Shown piece by piece: positions 17,999 to 28,000 of a stretch of 64,000 bases of DNA. This stretch comes from DASTFY01 sp963829955 (GTDB lineage: Bacteria; Actinomycetota; Acidimicrobiia; Acidimicrobiales; Ilumatobacteraceae), in assembly GCA_963829955.1 (NCBI GenBank), contig CAWHKS010000018.1:74593-138592 (forward strand). Reading direction: 5' to 3'. The notes below the pieces were generated by a model, which saw nothing but the letters and a program-made list of their open reading frames with translations, did not search any database and was not told where the DNA came from. The stretch's first letter is position 1, and the number at the start of each line of letters is the position of its first letter. A program made the translations under genes and the position numbers.

Positions 17999-20533
17999 GT
18001 GAGCGATCTGCCGGAGAGCGCCAACGTCGTCGTCATCGGCGCCGGCATCGTCGGGAACTCCGTCGTCGGCCACCTGGCCGACCTCGGCTGGCGGGACATC
18101 GTGCAGATCGACAAGGGGCCGCTCCCCAACCCGGGCGGCTCGACCGGCCACGCCTCGAACTTCATCTTCCCGGTCGATCACAACAAGGAGATGGCACTGC
18201 TCACGCTGGACAGCCAGCGGCAGTACATCGAGATGGGGCTCAACACGGCCTGCGGCGGCGTCGAGATCGCCCGGGAGCCGCAGCGGCTGGAGGAGTTCCG
18301 GCGCCGGGTCACCTCGGCCAAGGCCTGGGGCATCGAGTCCTGGCTCGTCTCGCCGAAGGAGGTGCTGGAGCTGGTCCCGTTCGTGGACGAGTCCATCGTC
18401 CTCGGCGGCTTCTACACACCCAGCGTCTCTGTCGTGGACTCGTTGCAGGCCGGCACCCTCTTCCGGGAGCGGGCCCAGGAGAAGGGCGCGCTGGCCAGCT
18501 TCGCCGGCGTGGAAGTGCTGGGCGTCGAGACCGTCGGCGGCCGTGTGCGGGCGGTCGTCACCGATCAGGGCCGCATCGAGGCGGAGTACGTGGTGGTCGC
18601 CTGTGGCGTGTGGAGTCCGCGCATCGCCGAGATGGCCGGGGCCCACATCCCGCTCACGCCGGCCGTGCACCAGATGATCGACGTCGGCCCCATCCCCATC
18701 CTGGAGGCGACCGGCAACGAGGTCGGCTACCCGATCGTGCGGGACATGGACGTGTTCATGTACGAACGGCAGACCGCCGGCTCGATGGAGGTGGGGTCCT
18801 ACGCCCACCGTCCGATCTTCCACCGCGTGGACGAGATCCCGTCCATCCGGGAGTCCCGCCTCTCCCCGACGGAGCTCCCGTTCACGGCCGAGGACTTCGA
18901 CCCTCAACTCGAGGACGCGCTCGAGCTGATGCCCGACCTGCTGTCGACGGCGGAGATCAAGTACGCCATCAACGGTCTTCTGTCGCTCACCCCGGACGGG
19001 TTCCCGCTGCTCGGCGAGACGCCCGAGGTGCGCAACCTGTGGTCGGCCGCCGCGGTGTGGATCAAGGAGGGCCCCGGCGCCGGCCGCCTGCTGGCCGAGT
19101 GGATGACGCACGGGGTCCCCGAGATCGATCCCCACCAGTCGGACATCGCCCGCTTCTACCCGTACGCCCGCAACGACCACCACGTGCGGGCCCGCTGCGC
19201 CGAGCACTTCAACAAGACCTACGGCATCGTTCACCCTCGGGAGCAGTGGGAGTCCGAGCGGAACCTGCGGTGCGCGCCCTACCACGCCCGAACGGAGGCG
19301 CTCGGCGCCGTCTACTTCCAGGCCGGCGGGTGGGAGCGCCCGCACTGGTACACGTCCAACGAACCGCTCATCGAGGAGTACGGGGTCGAGGACCGGCCGG
19401 CCGAGTGGGACGCCCGCTGGTGGTCGCCGATCAGCAGCGCGGAGCACCTGGCCATGCGGGACAGGGTCGGCATGGTGGATCTCGCCCCGTTCGTCGTGTT
19501 CGACGTCACCGGCCCGGGAGCGCTCGACTACCTGCAAGGCCTCACCGTCAACAACTGCGACGTCGCCGTCGCCCGCTCCATCTACACGCCGCTGCTCGAC
19601 CATCACGGCGGCTTCCGCAGCGACCTCACCATCATGCGGCTGGGCGAGGCGTCGTTCCGAGTGGTGACCGGCGCCTTCGACGGTCCGAGGGACGAGCACT
19701 GGTTCCGCACCCACCTCCCCACGGACGGATCAGTGAGCTTCGTCGACCGCACATCGGCGATCTGCACGATCGGCGTGTGGGGCCCGCGGGCGAGGAATCT
19801 GGTGAGCGCGGTGACGGATGCCGACCTGTCCGACGCCGCCTTTCCCTACGGCACCACCAAGGAGGTGCTGTTCGGCTCGCTGCCCGTGCGGCTGTTCCGG
19901 ATCTCCTACGTGGGCGAGTTGGGCTGGGAGATCTACGTGCCCATGGAGAACGGCCTCGCTGTCTGGGACACGCTGTGGGCGGCGGGCCAGGACCACGGCG
20001 TCGTCGCCGTCGGCGCCGGTGTCTACGGCACGAGCGGTCGCCTCGAGAAGGGCTACCGGCTCATGGGCGCGGAGCTCGGCAGCGAGTACAACCCGGTCGA
20101 GGCGGGCCTGGCCCGGCCCAAGGTCAAGTCCGCCGACTTCATCGGCAAGGACGCGTACCTGGCCGCACGCGACGAGGAGCCGGCGGCCGTGCTGTGCACG
20201 CTCACCGTCGAGGATCACGTGCCCGACCCTCGTCGGCCAGGAAGCGGTGCCGCCAGCGACGGTGTCCGCCGCTACATGACTGGCAGCGAACCCATCCTCA
20301 CCCTCGACGGCGAGCGCATCGTGGATCGCAAGAGCCGGCCCTCGTACGTCACCTCGGCGGGCGCCGGCCCGTCCGTGGGGAAGTACCTCCTCCTGGCCTA
20401 TCTCCCGCCCGAGCACGCGATGGTCGGGAACGAGCTGCGGGTGATGTACATGGCCGAACAGTTCCCCGTGCGGGTGGCTGTGGCCGGCAGCACGCCGCTG
20501 TTCGATCCCGACGACGCCCGGATGAAGCGCTGA
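17999..20533 (+). CDS. GcvT-family FAD oxidoreductase, dimethylglycine/sarcosine dehydrogenase-like
   Basis: The N-terminal about 400 residues form a DAO/Rossmann FAD domain beginning VVVIGAGIVGNSVVGHL; the GGSTGHASN segment lines up with the histidine that carries covalent FAD in dimethylglycine/sarcosine dehydrogenases. The second half is an aminomethyltransferase-like (GcvT) folate domain with GELGWEIYVP and a C-terminal barrel. Members oxidise N-methyl groups and pass the one-carbon unit to tetrahydrofolate. GTG 17999 was chosen because AGGGGG lies 9 bases upstream; an in-frame ATG at 17981 lacks one. With ETF genes directly downstream, electrons probably go to ETF rather than O2. The length is 844 residues. 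Confidence 0.85.
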   Translation: MSDLPESANVVVIGAGIVGNSVVGHLADLGWRDIVQIDKGPLPNPGGSTGHASNFIFPVDHNKEMALLTLDSQRQYIEMGLNTACGGVEIAREPQRLEEFRRRVTSAKAWGIESWLVSPKEVLELVPFVDESIVLGGFYTPSVSVVDSLQAGTLFRERAQEKGALASFAGVEVLGVETVGGRVRAVVTDQGRIEAEYVVVACGVWSPRIAEMAGAHIPLTPAVHQMIDVGPIPILEATGNEVGYPIVRDMDVFMYERQTAGSMEVGSYAHRPIFHRVDEIPSIRESRLSPTELPFTAEDFDPQLEDALELMPDLLSTAEIKYAINGLLSLTPDGFPLLGETPEVRNLWSAAAVWIKEGPGAGRLLAEWMTHGVPEIDPHQSDIARFYPYARNDHHVRARCAEHFNKTYGIVHPREQWESERNLRCAPYHARTEALGAVYFQAGGWERPHWYTSNEPLIEEYGVEDRPAEWDARWWSPISSAEHLAMRDRVGMVDLAPFVVFDVTGPGALDYLQGLTVNNCDVAVARSIYTPLLDHHGGFRSDLTIMRLGEASFRVVTGAFDGPRDEHWFRTHLPTDGSVSFVDRTSAICTIGVWGPRARNLVSAVTDADLSDAAFPYGTTKEVLFGSLPVRLFRISYVGELGWEIYVPMENGLAVWDTLWAAGQDHGVVAVGAGVYGTSGRLEKGYRLMGAELGSEYNPVEAGLARPKVKSADFIGKDAYLAARDEEPAAVLCTLTVEDHVPDPRRPGSGAASDGVRRYMTGSEPILTLDGERIVDRKSRPSYVTSAGAGPSVGKYLLLAYLPPEHAMVGNELRVMYMAEQFPVRVAVAGSTPLFDPDDARMKR

Positions 20534-20539
20534 CCGCCG

Positions 20540-21322
20540 ATGCCTGACGGCCTGCGGGTCCTGGCCTGCGTCAAGCGGGTCCCGGCGCCGGGCGCCCGAA
20601 TCACGCTGACGCCGGACGGCCAGGGCATCGACACGAAGAACCTGGGCTTCACGACCAGCCCGCACGAGGAGTGCGCGGTCGAGGAGGCGATCCGCCTCGT
20701 GGAGCGGCACGGCGGGTCCAGCACGGTGCTGACCCTCGGTCCGCCCGAGGCCGACGAGCAGCTGCGCTACGCCGTCTCGGTGGGAGTCGACCGGGCCGTG
20801 CTCACCGCGGTCGACGGCCCGGATCCCGACGCACAGGCCACCGCCCACGCGCTGGTGGCCGCCATCACCGCCGAGGAAGCATCCGGCGGAACCTTCGATC
20901 TCGTCCTGTTCGGCAACGAGTCGGCCGACGCCGGCGGCTTCCAGGTGGGCATCCGCGTGGCCCGCGGCCTGGGGCGTCCGGTCGTCACCGGGATCAAGGG
21001 CATCGAGGTCGACCCCGGCGCGCGCCAGGTGGCTGCTCGCCGCGAGAACGGCGACGGGCTGGAGGTGTACCGGCTCGAGCTCCCAGCGGTGCTCGGCGTC
21101 AAGGAGGGGCTCAACCTGCCTCGCTATCCGACGTTGCCCGGGCGGCTCCGCTCGAAGAAGGCCGAGATCGGGCAGCAGCCAGCTGATGCCCCCGCGGGTG
21201 GGCAGCACTCGCTCGGGTTCGTCCTGCCGGTCGAGCAGGTCACGGAGACGACGCTCCTCGGCACAGGCGCGGAGGCCGCTCCCGCGGTCGTGGACCTGCT
21301 CCAGGAGTTGGGGCTGGCATGA
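20540..21322 (+). CDS. etfB: Electron transfer flavoprotein beta subunit
   Basis: This 260-residue protein starts LRVLACVKRVPAPGARITL and keeps the ETF-beta pattern: NPHEECAVEEAIRL-like helix, DLVLFGNESAD (AMP/FAD-contact loop), VGIRVARGLGRP and PAVLGVKEGLNLPRYP. Together with etfA it carries electrons from flavin dehydrogenases to the quinone pool. It lies 6 bases after the dehydrogenase gene and overlaps etfA by ATGA, so it is very likely the dedicated acceptor for that enzyme. Confidence 0.9.
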   Translation: MPDGLRVLACVKRVPAPGARITLTPDGQGIDTKNLGFTTSPHEECAVEEAIRLVERHGGSSTVLTLGPPEADEQLRYAVSVGVDRAVLTAVDGPDPDAQATAHALVAAITAEEASGGTFDLVLFGNESADAGGFQVGIRVARGLGRPVVTGIKGIEVDPGARQVAARRENGDGLEVYRLELPAVLGVKEGLNLPRYPTLPGRLRSKKAEIGQQPADAPAGGQHSLGFVLPVEQVTETTLLGTGAEAAPAVVDLLQELGLA

Positions 21323-22326
21323 CCGGGCCCGTCCTCGTCCTCATCGAGCACGACCGCGGCGTGCCCGCCGAGACCGCCTACCAGGCCCTCACGCTCGCCC
21401 GGAAGGTGGCGGACGGTCTGGGGTCGGCGCCGGTCGAGGCGGTGCTCATCGGCCGGGCTGCAGAGCCCCTCGCCGCCGATGCAGGCGCCGCGGCGCACCC
21501 ACGGTCCGGCTGGTGCGCCACGCGGACCTCGACGACTACGCCCCGGAAGCTTGGGGTGACGCGCTGGCGGCCGCGGCGCGCGCTGCTGGCGCCAGCGCGG
21601 TCGTCGCCGTCGGGACGGACCGGGGCAACGAGGTCCTGGCCCACCTGGCCGCGATCGAGGACCTGCCGTTCGCCGCCAACGTGACGGAGATCGAGGCCAA
21701 CGAGGGAGCGTCCACGGTCACCCGAGTCCGGTGGGGCGGGAGCCTGCTGGAGAAGGTAGCGGTCGAGGCGCCGGTCCTCATCGTCAGCGGCGCCGCGCAC
21801 GCCTTCCCCGCGGCCGAGCCCGTCCAGGGCGACCCGGCGCCGGCCATCGAGGAATTGACGCCGGAGCTCGGACCGGCGGCCGCGGCGCACCCGCATCGTG
21901 GAGCGAGAGACCGCGGCCGACGCCGGCACCAGCCTGGCCGGCGCCGCGGTCGTGGTGAGCGGCGGCCGGGGGGTGGGCTCGGCCGATGGCTTCGCCATTC
22001 TGGAGGAGCTGGCCGGGCTGCTCGGCGGCGCCGTCGGCTGCTCCCGCGTCGTCACCAACAACGGCTGGCGACCCCACTCCGACCAGGTCGGTCAGACCGG
22101 CAAGCGCATCGCCCCCGAGCTGTACATCGCCTGCGGCATCTCCGGCGCCATCCAGCACTGGGTCGGGATGATGGCGGCCAAGCGGGTGCTCGCCATCAAC
22201 ACCGATCGCGACGCGCCCATGGTGACCAAGGCCGACTACGCCGTCATCGGCGACCTCCACGTCGTGCTCCCGGCGGTGATCGACGAGCTCCGCCGCCGAC
22301 GGCCGGACGGCGGCCCCGCCGCCTGA
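21319..22326 (+). CDS. etfA: Electron transfer flavoprotein alpha subunit, two frameshifts
   Basis: The three parts in different frames join to about 335 residues. The N-terminal domain starts GPVLVLIEHDRGVPAE; a missing base near 21490-21500 shifts to LVRHADLDDYAPEAWGDAL. An extra base near 21885 shifts to the FAD-binding C-terminus with VVVSGGRGVGSADGF, VGQTGKRIAPELYIACGI, SGAIQHWVGM and INTDRDAPMVTKADYAVIGD. All the diagnostic FAD contacts are there, so the protein is functional if the shifts are assembly errors. Confidence 0.85.
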
Positions 22327-22365
22327 GCAATGCAAGACTGAGCGCAGGGCTGGAGAGGGAGACCT

Positions 22366-23481
22366 GTGGACCTGGCGGCCGCCGCACAGAACGAGGCAGC
22401 CGAGCGAGGGCCGGCGACGGCGGACGCGGACGCGCCATCGGCATCGCCGGTCCTGGAGTGCCGCGGCGTGTGGAAGGTCTTCGGTCCGAGGGGTGACCGT
22501 GTCGTCGGATCCGTCCTCGCCGATCAAACCAGGGCCGAGCTTTCCCGCCTCGGCAACGTGCTCGCCGTGCGCGACGTCTCGTTCTCCGTGGCCGAGGGTG
22601 AGCTGTTCGTCGTCATGGGCCTCTCGGGCTCGGGCAAGTCCACGTTGGTGCGTTGCCTGTCCCGGCTGGTCGAGCCCACCGCCGGTCAGGTGCTGATCGA
22701 CGGCGAGGACGTGACCGCCGCCAGCCCGGAGCGGCTCCGGGAGCTGCGGCGCACGAGGATGAGCATGGTCTTCCAGCACTTCGGCCTGCTCCCCCACCGC
22801 CGGCTGCTCGACAACGTGGCCTTCGGCCTGGAGGTCCAGCGCAAGGACAAGGCCAGCCGGCTGCAGCGGGCCAACGACATGCTGGATCTGGTCGGCCTGG
22901 GTGGGCTCGGCGACGCCTATCCGGACCAGCTCAGCGGGGGCATGCAGCAGCGCGTCGGCCTGGCCCGGGCGCTGGCCAACGACCCGGAGATCCTGCTCTT
23001 CGACGAGCCGTTCTCGGCGCTCGACCCGCTGATCCGGCGGGACATGCAGGACGAGGTCCTCCGGTTGCAGCGCGAGCTGGGCAAGACCACCGTCTTCATC
23101 ACCCACGACCTCGCGGAGGCGCTGAAGCTCGGCGACCGCATCGCCATCATGAAGGACGGCCGGTTCGTTCAGGTCGGTACGCCCGCCGAGGTGGTGGCAC
23201 GGCCAGCCGACGGCTACGTCCGCGAGTTCACGCGCGACGTGCAGCGGGCCCAGGTGCTGCGGGCCGCGGACATCATGGGCCCGCCGCCGGCCGGCGACGC
23301 GGCCGTGGGAACGCCGGTCGCCACCGGAACGCTCCTGGCCGAGCTCGTGCGCCGGGTGGCCGAGCAGGCGGATCCCTTGCCTGTTCTCGATGAGTCAGGG
23401 GCGGTGGTGGGAAGCGTCGACCGCGCCCGTGTCCTCACCGCGCTGGCCGGCGGACCCGGCAACGGGACCGACCCCGCATGA
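22366..23481 (+). CDS. proV: Glycine betaine/proline-type ABC transporter ATP-binding protein
   Basis: This 371-residue ATPase of the ProV/OpuAA type has Walker A GLSGSGKST, Q-loop MVFQHFGLLPHR, signature LSGGMQQR, Walker B ILLFDEPFSALD and switch His in THDLAEAL. The stretch between the entry strand (VWKVFGP) and the Walker A region carries the longer insertion typical of ProV. A C-terminal CBS-like tail (LLAELVRRVAEQ, VVGSVDRARVL) follows. GTG 22366 has GGGAG about 6 bases upstream. The stop overlaps the permease start by ATGA. Confidence 0.9.
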   Translation: MDLAAAAQNEAAERGPATADADAPSASPVLECRGVWKVFGPRGDRVVGSVLADQTRAELSRLGNVLAVRDVSFSVAEGELFVVMGLSGSGKSTLVRCLSRLVEPTAGQVLIDGEDVTAASPERLRELRRTRMSMVFQHFGLLPHRRLLDNVAFGLEVQRKDKASRLQRANDMLDLVGLGGLGDAYPDQLSGGMQQRVGLARALANDPEILLFDEPFSALDPLIRRDMQDEVLRLQRELGKTTVFITHDLAEALKLGDRIAIMKDGRFVQVGTPAEVVARPADGYVREFTRDVQRAQVLRAADIMGPPPAGDAAVGTPVATGTLLAELVRRVAEQADPLPVLDESGAVVGSVDRARVLTALAGGPGNGTDPA

Positions 23482-25451
23482 CGGCCGCCACCGCACCCAC
23501 TCCCGCACCCGGGCTGCCGGTGACGACCGGCACCGGCGTCAACTGGCGCCGCGTGACGCCGGTGCTCGCCGCCATCGCCGCCTTCGCGGCGATGGTCGTC
23601 GTCCTCGGCGATCCCTTCCCCTCCTGGTGGGACTTCCGGGTCGCTCCCGCCGTCGACTCGGCCAAGGCCTGGATCATCGACAACCGTGCCGACCACTGGT
23701 TCTTCTCCGGGGTCCTGCAGCCCATCACCGACCTGCTGGAGGCCATGGTGCGCTGGTCCGAGGACTTCCTCGAGCTGCTCGGGTGGCCAGGAATCTTCGC
23801 CGCCACCGCCTTCATCGCCTACCGAGCCGCGGGCTGGCGGATCGCATTGGTGAGCGTCGGCTGCCTGGTCGCCATCGGTGTGCTCGGGGTCTGGGCGGAA
23901 GCCATCCAGACCATGGCGCTCATGATGGTCGCCGTCGCGATCGCGCTGCTCATCGGGGTCCCGCTCGGGATCATGGCCGGGTTGCACCCGAAGGTGGACG
24001 GCGCGCTGCGGGGCCTCCTGGACGCCGCGCAGACCATGCCGGCCTACTGCTACCTGCTGTTCACCGTGCTGCTGTTCGACATCGGGGCACCGGCCGCGGT
24101 CATCGCCACCGTCATCTTCGCTCTGGCCCCGGCCGTGCGCCTCACCGCCCATGGGATCAGGGCGGTGTCCCCGGGACTGATCGAGGTGGGCGCAGCCAAC
24201 GGCGCCACCGATCGCCAGGTGCTGGGGAAGATCCAGTGGCCGCTCGCCCGCCCGGCCATCCTCCTCGGCGTGAACCAGGTGATCATGATGGCGTTCGGCG
24301 TCGTCGTCATCGCCGCGCTGGTCGGCTCGCCCGGCCTGGGGCAGTCCGTCCTCAACGGACTGGAGAAGATCGACGTCGGCCTCGCGCTCGACGCCGGCCT
24401 CGCCATCGTGCTGGTGGCGGTCATTCTCGATCGGATCTCGAGCGGTCGATCCCTGGCCGAGCGGCGCGTCCACGCCCGTCGGGATCCGGCCGTCAAGCGA
24501 CGTGAGCTCCTCATCGGTGTGGCCCTCGTCGCCGCGGCCGTCGTCGCCGGCTGGCTGGCCGGCGCGGACCACTTTCCGGAGGGCTGGACCTTCTCGCTGC
24601 GGGAGCCGGTCAACGACGCCGTCACATGGCTCCAACAGAACGTGCGGACCGGCGTGCCGGGTATCGGGGGCACTTCGGCCATCAGCGACTTCCTGGTCGT
24701 CAGGATGCTGGAGCCGCTCCGCCAGCTCCTGGCCGACACGCCCTGGTGGATCGTGACCGCCGCGGTCGGCGTGCTGGCCTGGTGCACCGCCGGCCGCCGG
24801 GTCGCCGTCATCTCCGTCGCGTGCCTCCTGGCCATCGGCGGGCTTCGCTTCTGGCCCGAGGCCATGGACACACTCAGCCAGGTCATCGTGGCGGTGGCTC
24901 TCGCCGTCGTGATCGCCGTCCCCATCGGCATCCTCGCTGGACGGTCCGACACCGTCGACCGGGCCCTTCGTCCCTTCCTCGACGCCGCCCAGGTGCTGCC
25001 CGCCTTCGTCTACCTGATCCCCGTGATCGCCCTGTTCAACGTGGGCCGCGTGCCGGGCCTCGTGGCGTCCGTCATCTACGCCGTCCCCGTCGGCATCCGC
25101 CTGACCAGCCTGGGCATCCGCCAGGTGCCGGCCCAGACCGTGGAGGCCGCTGTCGCCTACGGCGCCACACCCCGACAGGTACTGTGGAAGGTGCAGGTGC
25201 CACTTGCCGTGCCCAGCATCATGCTCGGCGTCAACCAGGTGATCATGATGAGCCTCTCGATGGTCATCGTGGCCGGTCTGGTCGGCTCCGGGGCCTTGGG
25301 GTTGGCCGCGGTGAAGGGCCTCACGAAGAGTCAGTACGAGTTGGGGACCGGCTTGGCGGCCGGGATCTGCATCGTCCTGTTGGCGGTCGTGCTCGACCGC
25401 ATCACCCAGGCTTGGGGTCGGCCTCGCCGGCCGACCTCGGCCGTTCGCTGA
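23478..25451 (+). CDS. proW: Glycine betaine-type ABC permease with two fused permease domains
   Basis: This 657-residue membrane protein contains two copies of the ProW-type permease module. The first has VGVPLGIMAG-like helices and the coupling loop VGAANGATDRQVLGKIQWPL; the second has VAYGATPRQVLWKVQVPLAV. Each copy is preceded by a periplasmic segment starting with a helix hairpin. Most ProW/OpuAB proteins carry one module and act as homodimers, so this fusion would give the full transmembrane dimer in one chain. It is followed by its binding protein after 18 bases. Confidence 0.9.
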   Translation: MTAATAPTPAPGLPVTTGTGVNWRRVTPVLAAIAAFAAMVVVLGDPFPSWWDFRVAPAVDSAKAWIIDNRADHWFFSGVLQPITDLLEAMVRWSEDFLELLGWPGIFAATAFIAYRAAGWRIALVSVGCLVAIGVLGVWAEAIQTMALMMVAVAIALLIGVPLGIMAGLHPKVDGALRGLLDAAQTMPAYCYLLFTVLLFDIGAPAAVIATVIFALAPAVRLTAHGIRAVSPGLIEVGAANGATDRQVLGKIQWPLARPAILLGVNQVIMMAFGVVVIAALVGSPGLGQSVLNGLEKIDVGLALDAGLAIVLVAVILDRISSGRSLAERRVHARRDPAVKRRELLIGVALVAAAVVAGWLAGADHFPEGWTFSLREPVNDAVTWLQQNVRTGVPGIGGTSAISDFLVVRMLEPLRQLLADTPWWIVTAAVGVLAWCTAGRRVAVISVACLLAIGGLRFWPEAMDTLSQVIVAVALAVVIAVPIGILAGRSDTVDRALRPFLDAAQVLPAFVYLIPVIALFNVGRVPGLVASVIYAVPVGIRLTSLGIRQVPAQTVEAAVAYGATPRQVLWKVQVPLAVPSIMLGVNQVIMMSLSMVIVAGLVGSGALGLAAVKGLTKSQYELGTGLAAGICIVLLAVVLDRITQAWGRPRRPTSAVR

Positions 25452-25469
25452 CAAGGGGGAGTTTCCGAG

Positions 25470-26525
25470 ATGAGACGCAGAGTTCGATTCGGGCTGGCCG
25501 CCGCGCTGGCCCTTTCCATGGTGGCCGCCGCGTGTGGCAGCGACGACGACGGTGGAGGGAGCGCCGACACCACGGGCGGGTCGGAGGAGACGTCCGGCGG
25601 GTCCGAGGAGACCACGGGCGGTTCCGCCGCGCCCGTGCCCGCCGGTGACGGCGACGAGGTCGTGCGCCTCGCCGTCAACCCGTGGACCGGCTCGGCCGTC
25701 AATGCCCACGTGGCCAAGGCCGTCATCGAGACCGCCGGGCTCGGCAGTGTCGAGCTGGTGGAGATCGACGAGAACGCCATGTGGCCGGCTATCTCGAAGG
25801 GCGACACCCTCGACGGGGTCCTCGAGATCTGGCCCTCGGGTCACGCCGCCGACTACGAGACCTATATCACCGGCAACCAGGGCATCATCGATGGTGGCCT
25901 CCTCGGCCCCGACGCCAAGATCGGCTGGTACGTGCCGCAGTTCGTCATCGACGAGCACCCCGAGCTGGCGACCTGGGAGGGGTTCAAGGACCCCGAGCTG
26001 GCCGGCCTGTTCAAGACGGCCGAGTCCGGTGACCAGGGCCAGTTCCTCATGGGTGATCCCAGCTACGTCAGCTACGACGAGCAGATCATCGAGAACCTGG
26101 AGCTGCCGCTGAAGTTCGTGACCGCAGGCTCCGAGGCGGCACTCATCACGGCCATCCAGAACTCGATCGCCGACCAGAAGCCCCTGCTGCTCCAGTTCTG
26201 GCAGCCGCACTGGCTCCAGTCCCAGGTCGAGCTGGCCGAGGTCGAGCTGCCCGAGTTCACGGACGAGTGCGCGGCGTCGGCGGAGGCCAACGACGGCAAG
26301 TACGCCTGCGACTACCCGGTCGACAAGCTGTACAAGGCGTTCAGCGACAAGCTGGAGGGCAAGGCGCCCAACTCCTTCGCCGTGCTCTCGAACCTGCAGC
26401 TCACGACCGAGCAGCAGAACGAGATCGCCGCGCTGATCGACGGCGAGGGCCTCGAACCCGCCGCCGCCGCCCAGCAGTGGGTGGACGCCAACGAGGACGT
26501 CTGGAAGGCCTGGCTGCCGGCTTGA
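25470..26525 (+). CDS. proX: Glycine betaine-type ABC transporter substrate-binding lipoprotein
   Basis: This 351-residue protein has a lipoprotein signal (MRRRVRFGLAAALALSM, lipobox VAAAC) and a Gly/Ser/Thr/Glu-rich linker. An OpuAC/ProX fold follows. Trp residues expected in a quaternary-ammonium cation-pi box occur at AVNPWTGSAVN, VLEIWPSGH, KIGWYVPQ and LLLQFWQPHW. Such boxes bind trimethylammonium groups of betaine, choline or carnitine. The ligand may be glycine betaine, but carnitine or choline cannot be excluded. The gene ends inside the start of the aldehyde dehydrogenase gene. Confidence 0.88.
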   Translation: MRRRVRFGLAAALALSMVAAACGSDDDGGGSADTTGGSEETSGGSEETTGGSAAPVPAGDGDEVVRLAVNPWTGSAVNAHVAKAVIETAGLGSVELVEIDENAMWPAISKGDTLDGVLEIWPSGHAADYETYITGNQGIIDGGLLGPDAKIGWYVPQFVIDEHPELATWEGFKDPELAGLFKTAESGDQGQFLMGDPSYVSYDEQIIENLELPLKFVTAGSEAALITAIQNSIADQKPLLLQFWQPHWLQSQVELAEVELPEFTDECAASAEANDGKYACDYPVDKLYKAFSDKLEGKAPNSFAVLSNLQLTTEQQNEIAALIDGEGLEPAAAAQQWVDANEDVWKAWLPA

Positions 26526-27985
26526 CGCAGGACAGCGAGCGGCCCGAGCACGGGTTGCTCATCGACGGAGCCTGGGTCCCGGCCGCTGACGGCCGGACGA
26601 CCCGGGCTTCGTCGCCTTCCACGGGCGAGACGATCGCCTTGGTCGCCATGGCCGGGCCGGGTGACATCGATGCCGCAGTCGCGGCCGCCCGCAGGGCCGC
26701 ACCGGGTTGGGCGGCAATGGGCGCGTTCGAGCGCGGCCGCGTGCTCGAACGCATGGTGGCTGCGGTGGCGGACCGGAGGGACGACCTGGTCCAGGCGCTC
26801 AGTGCCGACCAGGGCAAGCCGCTGGCCGAGTCCGCCGACGAGGTCGCCGAGCTCGAGACCTACCTACGCATGGCGGCCGCGGACGGTGTGCGCCTGGAGG
26901 GCCGGGTGCCGCCGTCCGTCGACCCCGGCCGGCGGGTGCTGGTGCAGCGCGTGCCGTTGGGCGTCGCCGGGATCATCGTGCCCTGGAACTGGCCCTACAC
27001 GATGGCTGCCGAGCTGTTCGCGCCCGCACTGGCCGCCGGCAACACGGTCCTGTGGCTGGCCGCGCCGACGACGGCCGCCTGCTCGGCCGTACTCGCCTCG
27101 GTGCTGGCAGACGGCGACACAGGCCTGCCCCCAGGCGCGCTGAACTTCCTGAACGGCGACGGACCGGTGGCCGGTGACGCGCTCGCCGGCCACCCGGGCG
27201 TGGATGCGATCGCCTTCATCGGCTCGGTGGCAACGGGCCGTTCGGTGGCCGCCCGGGCCGCGGGCAAGGCGCAGATCCTGGAGCTCGGCGGCAACGGGCC
27301 GCTCGTCGTGCTGGACGACGCCGACCTCGCCGCCGCGGTCGATGCCGTCCTGGAGGCGGCCTACCTGTGCGCCGGGCAGAGCTGCACCGCCGGCGAGCGG
27401 ATCCTCGTGTCCCGTCTTGTGCGCCGTGAGTTCGTGGAGCAGTTGGAGGCCGCCGTGGTCGAGCGGGTGCGGCTGGGCGACCCGTTCGTGGAGGGCACGA
27501 CCATGGGTCCGCTCAACAACGACGGCGTGGCGGCGAAGATGGACGAACACGTGGCCGAGGCGGTGGGGGCGGGGGCGCGGCTGGTGACCGGCGGGCACCG
27601 GGCGGCCGGGTTCCCCACCGACCTGTTCTGGCAGCCCACCGTCCTCGACGCCGTCTCGCCGTCGATGCTCATTGCTCGCGAGGAGACGTTCGGGCCGGTG
27701 GCGCCCGTGGTCGAGGTGGCCGACGACGCCGAGGCGCTGGCCCTAATCGACTCGTCGCCCTACGGCCTGCTGACCTCGGTCTTCACGTCCGACCTCGCCC
27801 GGGGGCTGCGCTTCGCGGAGGCCGCCCGATGCGGCTGGGTCAACATCAACGCTTCGACCAACTACTGGGAGAGCCACCTGCCCTTCGGTGGCCGCGCCGG
27901 CAGCGTGAGCGGCCGCGGCCGCGTCGGCGGCGCCACGGTCCTCGAACAACTCACCGAGCTCAAGACCATCATCTACCCCGCCTGA
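26522..27985 (+). CDS. Aldehyde dehydrogenase, betaine-aldehyde-dehydrogenase-like
   Basis: This 487-residue enzyme has the PWNWPYTMAAELFAPALAAG entry, NAD-site IAFIGSVATGRSV, catalytic Glu in LELGGNGP and catalytic Cys in AGQSCTAGERI. Late motifs EETFGPVAPV and FGGRAGSVSG are also present. I place the start at TTG 26522, which overlaps the binding-protein stop in a TTGA; no later good start exists because homology begins at once (LLIDGAWVPAADGR). Given the betaine transporter upstream and the GMC oxidoreductase nearby, it may oxidise betaine aldehyde, but the family is broad. Confidence 0.82.
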   Translation: MTQDSERPEHGLLIDGAWVPAADGRTTRASSPSTGETIALVAMAGPGDIDAAVAAARRAAPGWAAMGAFERGRVLERMVAAVADRRDDLVQALSADQGKPLAESADEVAELETYLRMAAADGVRLEGRVPPSVDPGRRVLVQRVPLGVAGIIVPWNWPYTMAAELFAPALAAGNTVLWLAAPTTAACSAVLASVLADGDTGLPPGALNFLNGDGPVAGDALAGHPGVDAIAFIGSVATGRSVAARAAGKAQILELGGNGPLVVLDDADLAAAVDAVLEAAYLCAGQSCTAGERILVSRLVRREFVEQLEAAVVERVRLGDPFVEGTTMGPLNNDGVAAKMDEHVAEAVGAGARLVTGGHRAAGFPTDLFWQPTVLDAVSPSMLIAREETFGPVAPVVEVADDAEALALIDSSPYGLLTSVFTSDLARGLRFAEAARCGWVNINASTNYWESHLPFGGRAGSVSGRGRVGGATVLEQLTELKTIIYPA

Positions 27986-28000
27986 TCTTGACCCGAGCCG

